Source: Chloroflexota bacterium
GTDB taxonomy: Bacteria; Chloroflexota; Anaerolineae; Anaerolineales; UBA11579
DNA length: 64,000 nt
Reading direction: 5' to 3'
NCBI GenBank assembly: GCA_013112575.1
Contig: JABFGG010000001.1
Coordinates: forward strand, 1 to 64,000
Shown: one piece after another, positions 52,999-62,856 of the stretch
How positions within the stretch are numbered: position 1 is the stretch's first letter
Layout: each line of letters starts with the position of its first letter
Notes under the pieces: generated by a model
What the model was told of the DNA's origin: nothing
Database searches by the model: none
The model's input: the letters and a program-made list of their open reading frames with translations, nothing else
Program-made: the position numbers and the translations under genes

Positions 52999-53940
52999 TT
53001 GGCCAGATACACAGTTTTAGAAGAGAAAGATATTGATGAGATAGGGCGTCATTACGCCCTATCTATTGTTGATTTTGAACCGATGGCTGGAGGAGCGGGT
53101 AATTCCAGCTACTTAGTAACATCCCAAAACGAAAAATATGTGTTGACTATATTTGACGACAAATCATTAGCACACGTTTCTCAACTAGCTAAATTGTTGG
53201 GCTACCTCGCCACAAACGATTTCACCACCACCCGCATCCTATTGGCTGAAAACAATTCAAATCCCGTCATGCGTTTCGGGAATAAGCCTGTATTGGTCAA
53301 AGAATACATTACAGGAGAAGTTTGTTCTAATTGTGATGAAAAGATGCTAATCCAGGTGGGCAGTTCCATGGCGACTTTACATCAAATCTCCGTGCCTGAT
53401 TTCCTGCCCCGTGAACATCCTTATGGCAAACAAGAGTTCCCCTCAGTTGTTGAAACAAAGATCGATGCTGAATATGAAGAATGGTTAGCAGAGCGATGTA
53501 AGTATCTTGATCAATACTTACCAAAAGACCTGCCGACAAGCTTAATTCACGGTGATCTATTCTTTGACAATGTCCTGTTCGAAGAGGGGGAACTCAAGGC
53601 CTTAATCGATTTTGAGGAGGCCTGCCAATATTACCGGGTCTTTGACATTGGTATGGGAATCGTAGGGATGTGTACTGAAACAGGGAAGATAAATGTAGAA
53701 AAAGCAAAAGCGTTTGTACGAGGTTACCAGCAAGTACAGCTACTGGAAGATATTGAGGAAGACAGATTGCAACTATTCATTGAGTATGCCGCCATCGCAA
53801 CATCATACTGGCGATTCTGGAAATATAATATCCACGAACCCATGCCTACTAAAGCTCAATTGCACCAACAAATGGTTGAGATTGCAAACGAGGTGGCATC
53901 AATCCCCCAAAAGGAATTCCGAAAAGCCTTATTTGATTGA
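52999..53940 (+). CDS. Homoserine-kinase-like/APH family phosphotransferase
   Basis: About 313 residues. APH/choline-kinase fold with GGAGNSSYLV (nucleotide loop), LVKEYITGE, catalytic HGDLFFDNVLF and the DFEEACQYYRVFDIGM motif that binds metal. It resembles the ThrB2/homoserine kinase type II group. The frame is open upstream into the dioxygenase gene; no ATG follows the dioxygenase stop, so TTG 52999 without a clear ribosome site is used, and translational coupling is assumed. Confidence 0.75.
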   Translation: MARYTVLEEKDIDEIGRHYALSIVDFEPMAGGAGNSSYLVTSQNEKYVLTIFDDKSLAHVSQLAKLLGYLATNDFTTTRILLAENNSNPVMRFGNKPVLVKEYITGEVCSNCDEKMLIQVGSSMATLHQISVPDFLPREHPYGKQEFPSVVETKIDAEYEEWLAERCKYLDQYLPKDLPTSLIHGDLFFDNVLFEEGELKALIDFEEACQYYRVFDIGMGIVGMCTETGKINVEKAKAFVRGYQQVQLLEDIEEDRLQLFIEYAAIATSYWRFWKYNIHEPMPTKAQLHQQMVEIANEVASIPQKEFRKALFD

Positions 53941-54036
53941 TCGATGTAACCCTTATTAATTAACTGCTAGCAAACTCGTTCAAATCCTCTACCAACTTAT
54001 CCACCTCATCCAGGCTATCTGCGCCAGCCTGATCTA

Positions 54037-55011
54037 TTACGCTCTGGTCATCTCTGTCAGCAACTGGCGATAATAGCTATATGCTTCAAAAGAGATCTCA
54101 CCGCGCACACGCCCATCTGCCAGTGGAATGTAGCCCCCATCAGTAAGCAGCGGCAGCATCTTGGTCTCCAATTCTCTTTGAATTTCCTTTTCCCCTGCCA
54201 TCAACACGTCCAGATCAATCCCGCCGATGAGGCCCAACCCTTTACCGAATTCTGCGCGTATTTTTGCATAATCCATGGCCTCAGGACCACGCTCAACCGC
54301 CCACAGGCAGTTGATGCCGGCCTCTACCAAAGTGGGCAACAAAGCTTCGGTGTTGGCATAAGTGCGCAAGATGATATGCTCAACTTTATGTTTCCTGACT
54401 GTTTCCAAGATGGGAGCATATCCCGGCAGCACAATCTCGGCAAACATTCTTGGTGAGATCAACGCGCCATGCGGGCCACCAATGGGCTCACTGAATAGCA
54501 CCGCATCCACTTCAACCGTTTCGAGGATTTCACTGATGAGCCTGGCGGCGAAATCCCCCATAAGCATCAAGGCCTCGCGTACGAACTCCGGCTCGTCGAC
54601 CAATAGATAGATCCCTTCTACAAAACTGCGCCATTCACCTACACCAAGGGAGAGAAATAGCCCTTCATGCACCTCCAACATCAAGCAATGCTGGCGTTGC
54701 TGCCATCGCTCAATATCCTCCGGCCAGCCATTGGGCATACGGCCAGTAGCTTTCGATGAAAGCTGGTGCTGGATCTCAACAAGACCTGCTTCATCAGGCG
54801 ACAGCTTTGCCAGGCTGAGGCCCGTGTCAAGATCAATGGCGATCTCTTCGCGGGTGTCGTAGGTGAACAAATCAGTTAGTGGCGTACCGGTAGCAAGACC
54901 TTGCTCATGCCAAGCAGCCAGCACCTCAGAGCGGATGCCCTCTTCGAACAAGGGCACGCGGTCCATGGAGCCAAAACGCAGGGTTTCTAAAAATCTCTGT
55001 CGACTATTCAT
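54037..55011 (-). CDS. Uroporphyrinogen decarboxylase family protein
   Basis: 324 residues. URO-D/methyltransferase barrel starting MNSRQRFLETLRFGSMDRVPLFE, with FSEPIGGPHGALISPRMF, IILRTYANTEALLP, LGLIGGIDLDVL and DGRVRGEISFEAYSYY. The strict heme-synthesis residues are not evident, so it is more likely a methyltransferase-like or unknown member than HemE. The gene directly upstream (higher coordinates) is a pseudogene overlapping its start by 8 bases. Confidence 0.78.
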   Translation of the reverse strand: MNSRQRFLETLRFGSMDRVPLFEEGIRSEVLAAWHEQGLATGTPLTDLFTYDTREEIAIDLDTGLSLAKLSPDEAGLVEIQHQLSSKATGRMPNGWPEDIERWQQRQHCLMLEVHEGLFLSLGVGEWRSFVEGIYLLVDEPEFVREALMLMGDFAARLISEILETVEVDAVLFSEPIGGPHGALISPRMFAEIVLPGYAPILETVRKHKVEHIILRTYANTEALLPTLVEAGINCLWAVERGPEAMDYAKIRAEFGKGLGLIGGIDLDVLMAGEKEIQRELETKMLPLLTDGGYIPLADGRVRGEISFEAYSYYRQLLTEMTRA

Positions 55012-55663
55012 ATTGTTTCTGGTTTTCCATACCCAGGTTTGTAAAAAGGAAGCTAAATCGCAGTTTAGCTTGCCAGTGGCTTAACACTTCTCTTGACTTC
55101 TCCACCTCTCCCAGTGTATTGTAATGCACCGCCCCCACGCGCAGCATGCCGCCGTGTTCTTTCAACCCTAATCGTTCGGTTACCGTTAGGGCGTAATAAT
55201 TGCCGTTCCAGTGAAGATATCTTTTTCGCCCAAAGCCTCTTCTAGTTTGCGCGGTCGCCAGCCCTCCAACGTTAAGGAAAAGGTTGGGGCGCGTTCCTTT
55301 TCGTTCGTGGGGCTGTAAGCTGGGCACCGACTGAAAAATGTCCATTAAGGCGCGGCTGAGTTCGTATTCATACTCGCGGATGGACACCAGCCCCTGTCGT
55401 AGCTCCAGAGAGCGCCCCTTGTATTTCCCATCAAATTCTTCCGCATAACTCTCACCAAATTCCTGCCCCAGCCATTGCAGGTATTCCAGCAGCCCGGCGA
55501 TGCCTTCATAGTTTTGTGTAACTGTCTCGAACTTGCCGGGTGGCTGCTTGGGGGCCGGGCGCACTTTGTACGCATTGAGACTTTCCAATAAATCGTGACG
55601 CCCGTAGAGGATGCCTATGTGTGGGCCAAAAAACTTATACTGAGAGTCACAATACAAAAGCAT
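55004..55663 (-). pseudogene. Class V aminotransferase (cysteine desulfurase-like), truncated and frameshifted
   Basis: Only the C-terminal half remains, starting at SQYKFFGPHIGILYG with the PLP Lys region, then the conserved TQNYEGIAGLLEYLQWL and NGNYYALTVTERLGL, GGMLRVGAVHYNT. About 200 N-terminal residues are missing. Two compensating frameshifts are visible: between about 55265 and 55210 the alternative frame reads EGWRPRKLEEALGEKDIF, which fits the family, while the open frame there does not. Decayed relic; the original enzyme removed sulfur or an amino group. Confidence 0.75.
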
Positions 55664-55853
55664 GTTTCTGAACTATCTCATCAATTTCTATTGATTGAGA
55701 GCTGCAACAGGGCAGTGGCCAATCCCATTGGATAACGTTCTTGATCTAAAAGACAATTTGATAGCTTCCCACCCCTACAAGCTCTAATATAATCCTACAC
55801 GGTAATCTATTGCAACTTGCTCTATTGCATAAGGCAATAAAAAACCAAATTGG

Positions 55854-57647
55854 CTAGTTCTTTGGTTCAGACGTTCTTCTGAGGTTCAATTTTTTTCTGT
55901 GACCATATTCATCAGGGATGAATTGAGCGCCTACTTCATCCATCATCTCTAAAATGCGGAAGACGTCCTTGCCGCGGAAACGGGCTGCCTGATCGGTAGG
56001 GGGCAGAGCTTCGTCATAAAAGAATTCAGCCAAATCATCGTCGTCTTCATCAAAGCCTGCGTCCAGATTAAACTGTCGTTCCAGTAGCAAGACTTCGCGC
56101 CCCATAGCATAGAAAAAACCAGGTTGGATGTCTGTGCCTAAAGCGCTGTTGATGGCGTCTGCCAGGGCTTCAATATTGGGATTGGTGACAAAGCGACCAA
56201 AAATGCAAAAGCCGATCGAGTCGGTGGCAGCAGAGGCGATTTGTGCTTCGAGACTTAATTTCATCAAGGTCTCGACATCCTTATCCCTGGATTTGTAATT
56301 GGGTACATTTCCTACGGTGTGGTCGCCACCCTGAGCAGTGGTCATCATGGATATACCGGTGACTTCGATGACGCGAGGGTCATAAGCCCCTACAGCCTGT
56401 TTCTTGACAACAGGGGCGCGATGGAAATTGTAATATTCAGCGACACGGGCGGAGCCTTGTGCCCAGAGCTGGCCTTCTTCCGTACCTTCTCCTAAGGCTG
56501 CAAAGACGCGTTCCATGAAGGCGATATCACCAAATTCAGCCATGCCGGAATCCATCAAGACGGCAATGGTGGCTCCGGTTTCAATCGTATCTGTGCCCAG
56601 GTCATTGCAACGCTGGTTCATATGTGCCAGATCATCAGGGTCTGTCAGTCCACAATTGGTGCCGAGCATGGCCAGGGTTTCATATTCGACCGGCGAGGTA
56701 ATTTCATTGCCATCTGCATCAACGTAGACGTTGCTACACTGGATTGCACAGCCGGGCATACAGGCATGGCTGTGTTGACCGCCGCGTTCATTGTTCTGAC
56801 GGGTGATGTAATCGCCACCCATCCTAAACTCCCCATCCACCTCATTGTCCATTTGTGCGCCAAGAGTGAAGTTGTTCACCGGGATGCCGCCAATATGGTT
56901 GGTGTAGTCGGCCATGGCCATCGTGCCAATGGGTTTGTAGGAATCTCGAACTATTGGTTCTTCGTTGATCTTTTTCGCGTAATCACGGATGGCACTCAAG
57001 GTCTTTTTGCGGTCGTGCAATTTGGGCATGGTGTGTACATCCATGACGATGGCTTTTATTTTTTTGCTGCCCATGACAGCACCGACACCACCGCGCGCCG
57101 CCAGCCTGGAGGGACGGCCATCACTGTCGCTGATGGTGATGCCTGCCAGCAGCCCTTGATATTCGCCCACGGGGCCACAAAGAGCATAGGCGATCTTTTT
57201 GCCGTAGTTATCGAAGAGCAATTCAGATGCTTCTACATTGCCTTTGCCCATGTAGGGCGAGGCATCCTCGAAAACTATGTCACCGTCTTTTTTGAAATGG
57301 AGAACTACCCAATCCTCTGATTGCCCGTGCAATGTCATGCCGGCGATCTCTAAACGCCCCATAGCGTACCCCAGGGTTCCCCCAGCATTGGCCTCTTTGA
57401 TGCCGCCAGTGAGCGGGCTTTTGCAGCCAACACTGATGCGATTGGCGTTCGAGAAAGTTGTGCCTGCAAAAGGGCCTGCGGAGATGATCAAGGGGTTGGC
57501 GGGGCCTAAGGGGTCAACCGTCGCAGTACCGCTTTTTACAAGGGTCCTGGCAATCAGGAGCCTGCCGGATTCGACCAGGGCTGTGCCAGTTAATTCTTCA
57601 AATTTGGTACTGCGCTCTGTCAAGTCTATTTGATAATAACGTCTCAT
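55854..57647 (-). CDS. Aldehyde ferredoxin oxidoreductase family tungsto/molybdoenzyme
   Basis: 597 residues, normal for the family. N-terminal domain with AGPFAGTTFSNANRISVGCKSPLTGG, and C-terminal part with CMPGCAIQC (three Cys of a 4Fe-4S cluster) and a fourth candidate Cys in SIGFCIF. TAQGGDHTVGNVPNYKSRD and ARGGVGAVMGSKKIKA are typical. It would oxidise an aldehyde or reduce an acid with ferredoxin, with a W- or Mo-pterin; anaerobic or microaerobic life is suggested. Last gene of the catabolic cluster. Confidence 0.92.
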   Translation of the reverse strand: MRRYYQIDLTERSTKFEELTGTALVESGRLLIARTLVKSGTATVDPLGPANPLIISAGPFAGTTFSNANRISVGCKSPLTGGIKEANAGGTLGYAMGRLEIAGMTLHGQSEDWVVLHFKKDGDIVFEDASPYMGKGNVEASELLFDNYGKKIAYALCGPVGEYQGLLAGITISDSDGRPSRLAARGGVGAVMGSKKIKAIVMDVHTMPKLHDRKKTLSAIRDYAKKINEEPIVRDSYKPIGTMAMADYTNHIGGIPVNNFTLGAQMDNEVDGEFRMGGDYITRQNNERGGQHSHACMPGCAIQCSNVYVDADGNEITSPVEYETLAMLGTNCGLTDPDDLAHMNQRCNDLGTDTIETGATIAVLMDSGMAEFGDIAFMERVFAALGEGTEEGQLWAQGSARVAEYYNFHRAPVVKKQAVGAYDPRVIEVTGISMMTTAQGGDHTVGNVPNYKSRDKDVETLMKLSLEAQIASAATDSIGFCIFGRFVTNPNIEALADAINSALGTDIQPGFFYAMGREVLLLERQFNLDAGFDEDDDDLAEFFYDEALPPTDQAARFRGKDVFRILEMMDEVGAQFIPDEYGHRKKLNLRRTSEPKN

Positions 57648-57668
57648 AACAAAATACCTATCCGATTG

Positions 57669-58682
57669 TTAAAAATTTGTACTAGCGATTATATATGCTC
57701 CCACAAAGTAGAGCAGAATGCCAATCGACAAGAGTATATAAACTCTACGCGGCGAGCCTTTGTATTCCCCGTAGGCAATACCCCAGAATTGAACCCACAA
57801 GCCTCCGGTGAGGCCAAGGGGGAAGCTCACCACAGAACTCAGGAAAGCCGTAGCATAGGTGTGGATGATGTTGCCGCCATAGTGAAACAAGCCAGACCAG
57901 ATACCGAACTTGTGGATGGAGAAGGGGGCATTGAAAACCAATGACCATTGCTTGCGGCGGGTGAGCAGGGTTCCGCTGGTTAGCATAGAGCCGACGAACG
58001 CACCTGTGGCTAACAAAGCCATATAGGGCAACACCGCCAGACCATTGGGTTGAGTAATGGAACGCAGGCTGTACGATAGGCTGAAGGTGTAGGCCAGGCC
58101 AAAGAAAGAAGTGAAAACAGCCAGACTGATCGCGCGCCATAGGTCACGCATTGAGAATTGCAACTTGTTCTTCTCCTCGGCGCTTTCCTGCGCCTGGATG
58201 CGCAAACGTCCTGCCTGCATGGTGAAGAAGATGGCTACCAGTAAGATCAGACTGGCCGTGTAGATAAGGGGGAGAGAATAACCTTCAGGCACGCCGCCGA
58301 CTACAGCGGCAACCGTTGTGCCGACAAGCACGTTGATGGAGGACTTGATGGGTTGGGCCAGAGAAAGCCCAATGGTGGCAAAAATGTATAGGGTGATGCG
58401 CATGCCGGTAACGTACATGACGCCACTGACCAATGGTACGATCACGCGGCTGGGATCCACAGCGAAGACATCGCGCATGTTGCCAATCAGAGCCTCTCCA
58501 TCCAGGATAAAACCCACCGACCACACAAAGATGATTGAAGTAATAAACAGTGTGACATAGTAGCCATCGATGGGGTAATCGCCCAAATATTTTAATGAGA
58601 TGAACCAGGTATTCCACATGGAGGCTGCGAACAGCACCATGAAGATGGCTGTCCCCTGGGATAGATCAGGAACAAAATTCAT
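57669..58682 (-). CDS. DMT-superfamily-like permease
   Basis: 337 residues with ten hydrophobic helices. The layout (FMVLFAASMWNTWFISLKYL, GVMYVTGMRITLYIFATIG, PIKSSINVLVGTTVAAV) resembles GRP/rhamnose-type or ureide-permease-like DMT transporters. Position within the cluster suggests uptake of the substrate. ATG 58682 has GGA ahead; GTG 58712 is also possible. Confidence 0.7.
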   Translation of the reverse strand: MNFVPDLSQGTAIFMVLFAASMWNTWFISLKYLGDYPIDGYYVTLFITSIIFVWSVGFILDGEALIGNMRDVFAVDPSRVIVPLVSGVMYVTGMRITLYIFATIGLSLAQPIKSSINVLVGTTVAAVVGGVPEGYSLPLIYTASLILLVAIFFTMQAGRLRIQAQESAEEKNKLQFSMRDLWRAISLAVFTSFFGLAYTFSLSYSLRSITQPNGLAVLPYMALLATGAFVGSMLTSGTLLTRRKQWSLVFNAPFSIHKFGIWSGLFHYGGNIIHTYATAFLSSVVSFPLGLTGGLWVQFWGIAYGEYKGSPRRVYILLSIGILLYFVGAYIIASTNF

Positions 58683-58733
58683 TGATATTCCACTTGTTTT
58701 CAAAATTGCCACTCCCCCCGGTCGCAGTAATGA

Positions 58734-59546
58734 TTATTTGTGTAACGGGTAGCTATCTTCCGGAGCGTTACTCCAACTTTGCAGGGTTTGACCGCCGTCT
58801 ATTAATAAGGTCGTACCGGTGACGTGACGAGCATCATCAGAGGCAAGGAAAAGCACCGCATCAGCAACGTCTTCAGGTTGGCCGATCCTGCGGAGGGGAA
58901 TGCGTTTGCGAAACCTCTCGAAGAAAGCTTCTGCCTCGGCCTCATCAACCGATTGCCCGGAACTCAGCGGCGTTTGGATGATGCCGGGGCAGATGGCATT
59001 GACGCGGATGCCGTAGGCGGCGGCTTCGAGGGCCAGGCTTTTCGTGATGCCTTCAATGGCTTCCTTGCTGGCCATGTACGATCCACCACCGTGGATCACG
59101 TCCCAGCCCGCGGTGGAGGAACCCATGTTCACGATAGCTTTGCCAGCATGCTCGGTCATGGCTTGCATTTCATGTTTGCAACTAAGAAAAATGCCGCGCT
59201 GGTTGACGGCGGTCAACGCATCCCAGTCTTCCACGGGTAAATCCATCAGGGGGGTATTACGCCCGCCGACACCTGCATTGTTAAAGGCCACGTCCAGGCG
59301 GCCAAATTCTTCCAGCGCGGCGGCAACCATTCTCTTGCAGTCGTTTTCCTGGGAGACATCGGTCTGGACTGCAACCGCTTTGCCCCCATTTGCAAGGATT
59401 TTATCTGTTGTCTTCTGGGCATGGTCTTCATTGATATCAACAATCACCAGTGATGCGCCTTCGTCTGAGAAACGCAGCGCTGTGGCGCGACCAATGCCAC
59501 TGCCTGAACCTGTGACTAAGACTACCTGATCTTTAAAACGACTCAC
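58734..59546 (-). CDS. Short-chain dehydrogenase/reductase
   Basis: 270 residues of the classical SDR type: TGSGSGIGRATA (NADH/NADPH loop), an acidic residue after strand beta-2 (VIVDINE) favouring NAD, NNAG, GSSTAG with the Ser, YMASK as YxxxK, and a C-terminal TGTTLLIDGGQTL. An oxidoreductase of the cluster's alcohol or keto intermediate. 12 bases from the amidohydrolase. Confidence 0.92.
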   Translation of the reverse strand: MSRFKDQVVLVTGSGSGIGRATALRFSDEGASLVIVDINEDHAQKTTDKILANGGKAVAVQTDVSQENDCKRMVAAALEEFGRLDVAFNNAGVGGRNTPLMDLPVEDWDALTAVNQRGIFLSCKHEMQAMTEHAGKAIVNMGSSTAGWDVIHGGGSYMASKEAIEGITKSLALEAAAYGIRVNAICPGIIQTPLSSGQSVDEAEAEAFFERFRKRIPLRRIGQPEDVADAVLFLASDDARHVTGTTLLIDGGQTLQSWSNAPEDSYPLHK

Positions 59547-59558
59547 GATCGAACCTTT

Positions 59559-60737
59559 CTAATGACCACCTGCGGCCATCCAGGGGATATCCACTTTGTG
59601 CACGGGTGGGGGTGTGTTGCGACTGACGTTAACCTTAACTGCACCGTCGATGATCACGGCTGCCACGCCGGGCAGGTCGCCGATTTCGAGAGCGCCAAGA
59701 GCATCGGTGGCAGGTGAGCCAACTGGGGTATCAATCAGTAAGAGGTCGGCTTCCTGCCCAACTGCGATCACCCCGCGGTTGAGTTCGTAAACCTTAGCGG
59801 TATTGCCCGAAGCCATGGCAATAGCCTGTTGTGCTGAAATATCAGAAAAGGAGGCCGCGCTGGCAACCGTGCGTAACATGCCCAATGGCATCACACCCGT
59901 GCCTGAAGGCATATCCGTACCCAAGACCATGCGATCCAGAACATTTTGATCGTGTGCCATCTGGGCGATGTTCTGCAAAGCTAGCATGTTGCCACACTGC
60001 ACGACTTCTAATGCTATTTCGGATTCTGCTATGATGCGCTCAACTTCCTGGATGGGGGCCGCGGTGGGCCCACCATTGAGATGGGATGCTACATCCGGTT
60101 TGACGGTCAAAACGGCATCAGCACCAATTACGTTGCTGCCGGGGATGGAAGCGCCGCCAACGTGCATCATGACTTTCATGCCGTATTTGTGGGCCCAAGC
60201 CACCATTTTTCCCGCCAACTCCCAATCCGTGACTGTCCCCAAGCCGATCTCGCCCAGGTGAACCACGCCGGCTTCAGCCATTTCTTTGAAATCCTGTTCG
60301 GTAAGCTCCGGGTCAAGAATGAGACCCCCACCCATGACCTTAACGCCAGCCGGGCGGGCATTGTCAAAACTTTGTGCCGAGATGATGGCCAGGGCCTTGA
60401 GGCCGGAAGCGGTCTTGGGACGCCCCGGGATGTGGACTTCGCCTGCCGAGATCATGCTGGTGACGCCACCGTGCAAACAGCTTTCAATGAAGCCCAGCGT
60501 TTTTTGGCGAGGTGTGTAATCCCCAATAACAACGTGGACATGGGAATCGATCAGGCCGGGTGTCAGCATGCAGCCATTGGCATCCAGATGACGTTCGATG
60601 CCATCTTTGTTGACTTCACTTCCCATGCCGATCTCTGCAATTAGCCCATCACGCACGACGATCGTGTCGCCCTCCGACAAAGGGTTTTCGATATCACCAG
60701 AAACAATTCCGCTAATATTGGTGATGACTAAGTCCAT
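59559..60737 (-). CDS. Enamidase-like amidohydrolase
   Basis: 392 residues of the amidohydrolase superfamily. The closest remembered relative is enamidase of Eubacterium barkeri, which opens 1,4,5,6-tetrahydro-6-oxonicotinate in anaerobic nicotinate breakdown. Shared marks: PGLIDSHVHVVIGDYTPRQKT, LHGGVTSMISAGEVH, PGRPKTASGLKALAI, NARPAGVKVMGG, GEIGLGTV, MHVGGASIPGS, HLNGGPTA, VQCGN, DMPSGTGVMPLG. Metal ligands HVH and the later His/Asp are intact. A different cyclic amide is possible. Confidence 0.78.
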   Translation of the reverse strand: MDLVITNISGIVSGDIENPLSEGDTIVVRDGLIAEIGMGSEVNKDGIERHLDANGCMLTPGLIDSHVHVVIGDYTPRQKTLGFIESCLHGGVTSMISAGEVHIPGRPKTASGLKALAIISAQSFDNARPAGVKVMGGGLILDPELTEQDFKEMAEAGVVHLGEIGLGTVTDWELAGKMVAWAHKYGMKVMMHVGGASIPGSNVIGADAVLTVKPDVASHLNGGPTAAPIQEVERIIAESEIALEVVQCGNMLALQNIAQMAHDQNVLDRMVLGTDMPSGTGVMPLGMLRTVASAASFSDISAQQAIAMASGNTAKVYELNRGVIAVGQEADLLLIDTPVGSPATDALGALEIGDLPGVAAVIIDGAVKVNVSRNTPPPVHKVDIPWMAAGGH

Positions 60738-60766
60738 AGTTGTCTCCCTTCCCTTCTTAAATCCAT

Positions 60767-61384
60767 TTACGCTTTTTCTGCACTGGATTCCAGTGCCTTG
60801 AGCAGACCATCCATGTCAAGAACCGTGCCGTAGTGGGTATCAATGTCGTACAGATGCGACTCTTGCAATTGCGGGCTGGTAGCCATGACACCTTCATGAG
60901 GCACATAAACGTCGTAGCCTAAGAAAAAAGCGTCATTGACTGTTGAGCGTACACAGATGTTGGTGACGACTCCCGTGACGATGACATGTCGAATGTCGCG
61001 TTCGCGCAGATGCAGGTCGAGATCAGTTTGGAAGAAACCACTGTAGCGGCGCTTGGCAATAATGGTGTCATCTTCGCTAAAAGTTAAGTCTTCGACAAGG
61101 TCAGCGCCCCAGGTGCCCTCAAGGCAGTGCACCACCCGTTTTTCAAATAGCTTATCTTTAGGGTACAGCGTCTGATTCAGCCAGAAAACAGGCATGCCCA
61201 GGCTGCGTGCAGTTTTATTGAGGCGTTCGATGGGTTCATAAAGAACGTCGCCGCCTTCCAAGACCATTGCGCCTTCATCTTTGAAAAAATCGTTGAGCAT
61301 ATCTACCACCAGCACAGCACTGCGATTAGGGTCAATATCCAATTCTGAGGACGCTACACGTTTTTCTGAAAAACTGTCTTGCAT
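60767..61384 (-). CDS. Isochorismatase-fold cysteine hydrolase
   Basis: 205 residues. Catalytic triad: Asp in LVVDMLNDFF, Lys in IAKRRYSGF and Cys in VVTNICVRSTVNDA; the cis-peptide VVTNICV motif is typical. Members are nicotinamidases, N-carbamoylsarcosine amidases or maleamate amidohydrolases. An amide-cleaving step next to an enamidase suits degradation of an N-heterocycle. Confidence 0.88.
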   Translation of the reverse strand: MQDSFSEKRVASSELDIDPNRSAVLVVDMLNDFFKDEGAMVLEGGDVLYEPIERLNKTARSLGMPVFWLNQTLYPKDKLFEKRVVHCLEGTWGADLVEDLTFSEDDTIIAKRRYSGFFQTDLDLHLRERDIRHVIVTGVVTNICVRSTVNDAFFLGYDVYVPHEGVMATSPQLQESHLYDIDTHYGTVLDMDGLLKALESSAEKA

Positions 61385-61419
61385 GATTCTCTCCTTCTGA
61401 GATACTTATCAATTTATTA

Positions 61420-61992
61420 TCAGTTGATACCATCTTCCCCGATAGCATCCTCAAGTTCAAGGCCGCCCACACGCGGATGAGGGCGTCCTGTATTTGTTAC
61501 TGCAATTATGACTACGACCTCGTCATCGGCAGGTGCATCCGGGATGCGCACTTCCATGGCGTCAAAATGGGAACGCACTTTCATAGCGTCTTTGTAGTGC
61601 AAAGGTACATCGATAATGGTGCCCGGGCCGCCCAGCTTTTTGGAGGATGGGATCAAGGCTGTCCCACCATCGACGGCTTTGCGCAATGGCGCACCGAGTT
61701 TGGGGTGCAGCAAAGCTGCTGCGTGTTCGCGTTCTCCGCCCATGCCCACTATGGCGGCCTTGCCATAACTCTCTGGTGTTTTGCCGTTTAATCCTGCAAC
61801 GGCGCGTTGGCCAAGTAGTTCCCCAAGCTCTTCACCAGCTTCAATGAGATTATCCAGCTTAGGCGAATATCTGTTTGCATAGGGATTGTGGATGATGGCA
61901 GCCGCGGCAGAGCGGATCAGTGGTTCACCCAGCTCTTTTTCGCCTTCCATGTGGGTCTCTTCAATGAATGTGTATATCCTTTTCAACTCCAT
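61420..61992 (-). CDS. AA_synth (DUF1185) family protein
   Basis: 190 residues starting MELKRIYTFIEETHMEGEKE, with IHNPYANRY, VGMGGEREHAAALLHPKLG, GGTALIPSSKKLGGPGTIIDVPLHYK and TGRPHPRVGGL, the standard AA_synth pattern. The catalytic role of this family is not established; it is found in catabolic clusters with ring-opening amidohydrolases. Confidence 0.85.
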   Translation of the reverse strand: MELKRIYTFIEETHMEGEKELGEPLIRSAAAAIIHNPYANRYSPKLDNLIEAGEELGELLGQRAVAGLNGKTPESYGKAAIVGMGGEREHAAALLHPKLGAPLRKAVDGGTALIPSSKKLGGPGTIIDVPLHYKDAMKVRSHFDAMEVRIPDAPADDEVVVIIAVTNTGRPHPRVGGLELEDAIGEDGIN

Positions 61993-62001
61993 TTGTTCCT
62001 C

Positions 62002-62841
62002 CTAAAGGTAGCTTTCCCAGGTGTATTGGGGCTTATAACCCAGCACTTTGCTGGCACACGCACTGGAGACGAGAGAGTTTGTCCCGGTAAGCTCCGGCTT
62101 GATCTGCGCATTGGGATAAAACTGTTGAGCCAGTTGCTGGCTTTCCGTCTCCATAAAAGTGTCCGGAGCAGTCAGGTAAAAGGCATCAAAGCCATTGATA
62201 TCACTATCCAAGGCAAGCTGGCAGGCTTGAGCCAGATCCCTGGAATCGATGTAAAGCCATAAATTACTGGCCCCAAACTCAGGATCGTCGCGGAAGGGCA
62301 GCAGTTCATTCTTGAAGGTTTCTGGTGTATGGATCCAACCCGGACGCAGACTGATGATGCTCATGCCAGTGCGGCGCACAAAAGCCTGGGCGATTTCCTC
62401 ACCCAAGTATTTGGACAAAGCGTAGGCATCCTGCGGTGCGTAGGGATGTTTCTCGTCAATCGGGAAGTAGTCCGGCTCGAAGAAGCGTGTATAAAACGGA
62501 TATCCTGTGACCGACGTGCTGGAAATGTAAACCACACGCCGGATACCCAAGGTAGCGGCTGCCTCAAAAACGTTGTAGGTAGCCATGACATTGGTGCGGA
62601 AAACGACCTCGTTAGTGAAGAAGGTGGGGCGGGGGATAGCGGCGACGTGTACGACAGCTTCTGCGCCCTCCAATGACCCAACCGCCTGCCCATAATCTTG
62701 CAGGTCAACGATCTTATATTCCCCAGTAATATCTTGAGGCGGCTGACGATCAACATTCAAAACTGAATGTCCACTGGCCTCCAGGCCTTTAACGATGGCT
62801 TTACCGGCATGGCCGCTGCCACCAGTAACGACAATATTCAC
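62002..62841 (-). CDS. NAD-dependent epimerase/dehydratase family protein
   Basis: 279 residues, extended SDR. VTGGSGHAGKAIVKGL (GxxGxxG), VHVAAIPRP, ISSTSV and YALSK (YxxxK) are present. The group includes sugar dehydrogenases such as uronate dehydrogenases and epimerases. Its position suggests oxidation of a sugar-like or acidic intermediate, without proof. Confidence 0.88.
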   Translation of the reverse strand: MNIVVTGGSGHAGKAIVKGLEASGHSVLNVDRQPPQDITGEYKIVDLQDYGQAVGSLEGAEAVVHVAAIPRPTFFTNEVVFRTNVMATYNVFEAAATLGIRRVVYISSTSVTGYPFYTRFFEPDYFPIDEKHPYAPQDAYALSKYLGEEIAQAFVRRTGMSIISLRPGWIHTPETFKNELLPFRDDPEFGASNLWLYIDSRDLAQACQLALDSDINGFDAFYLTAPDTFMETESQQLAQQFYPNAQIKPELTGTNSLVSSACASKVLGYKPQYTWESYL

Positions 62842-62856
62842 ACTATAGCCCTCATT

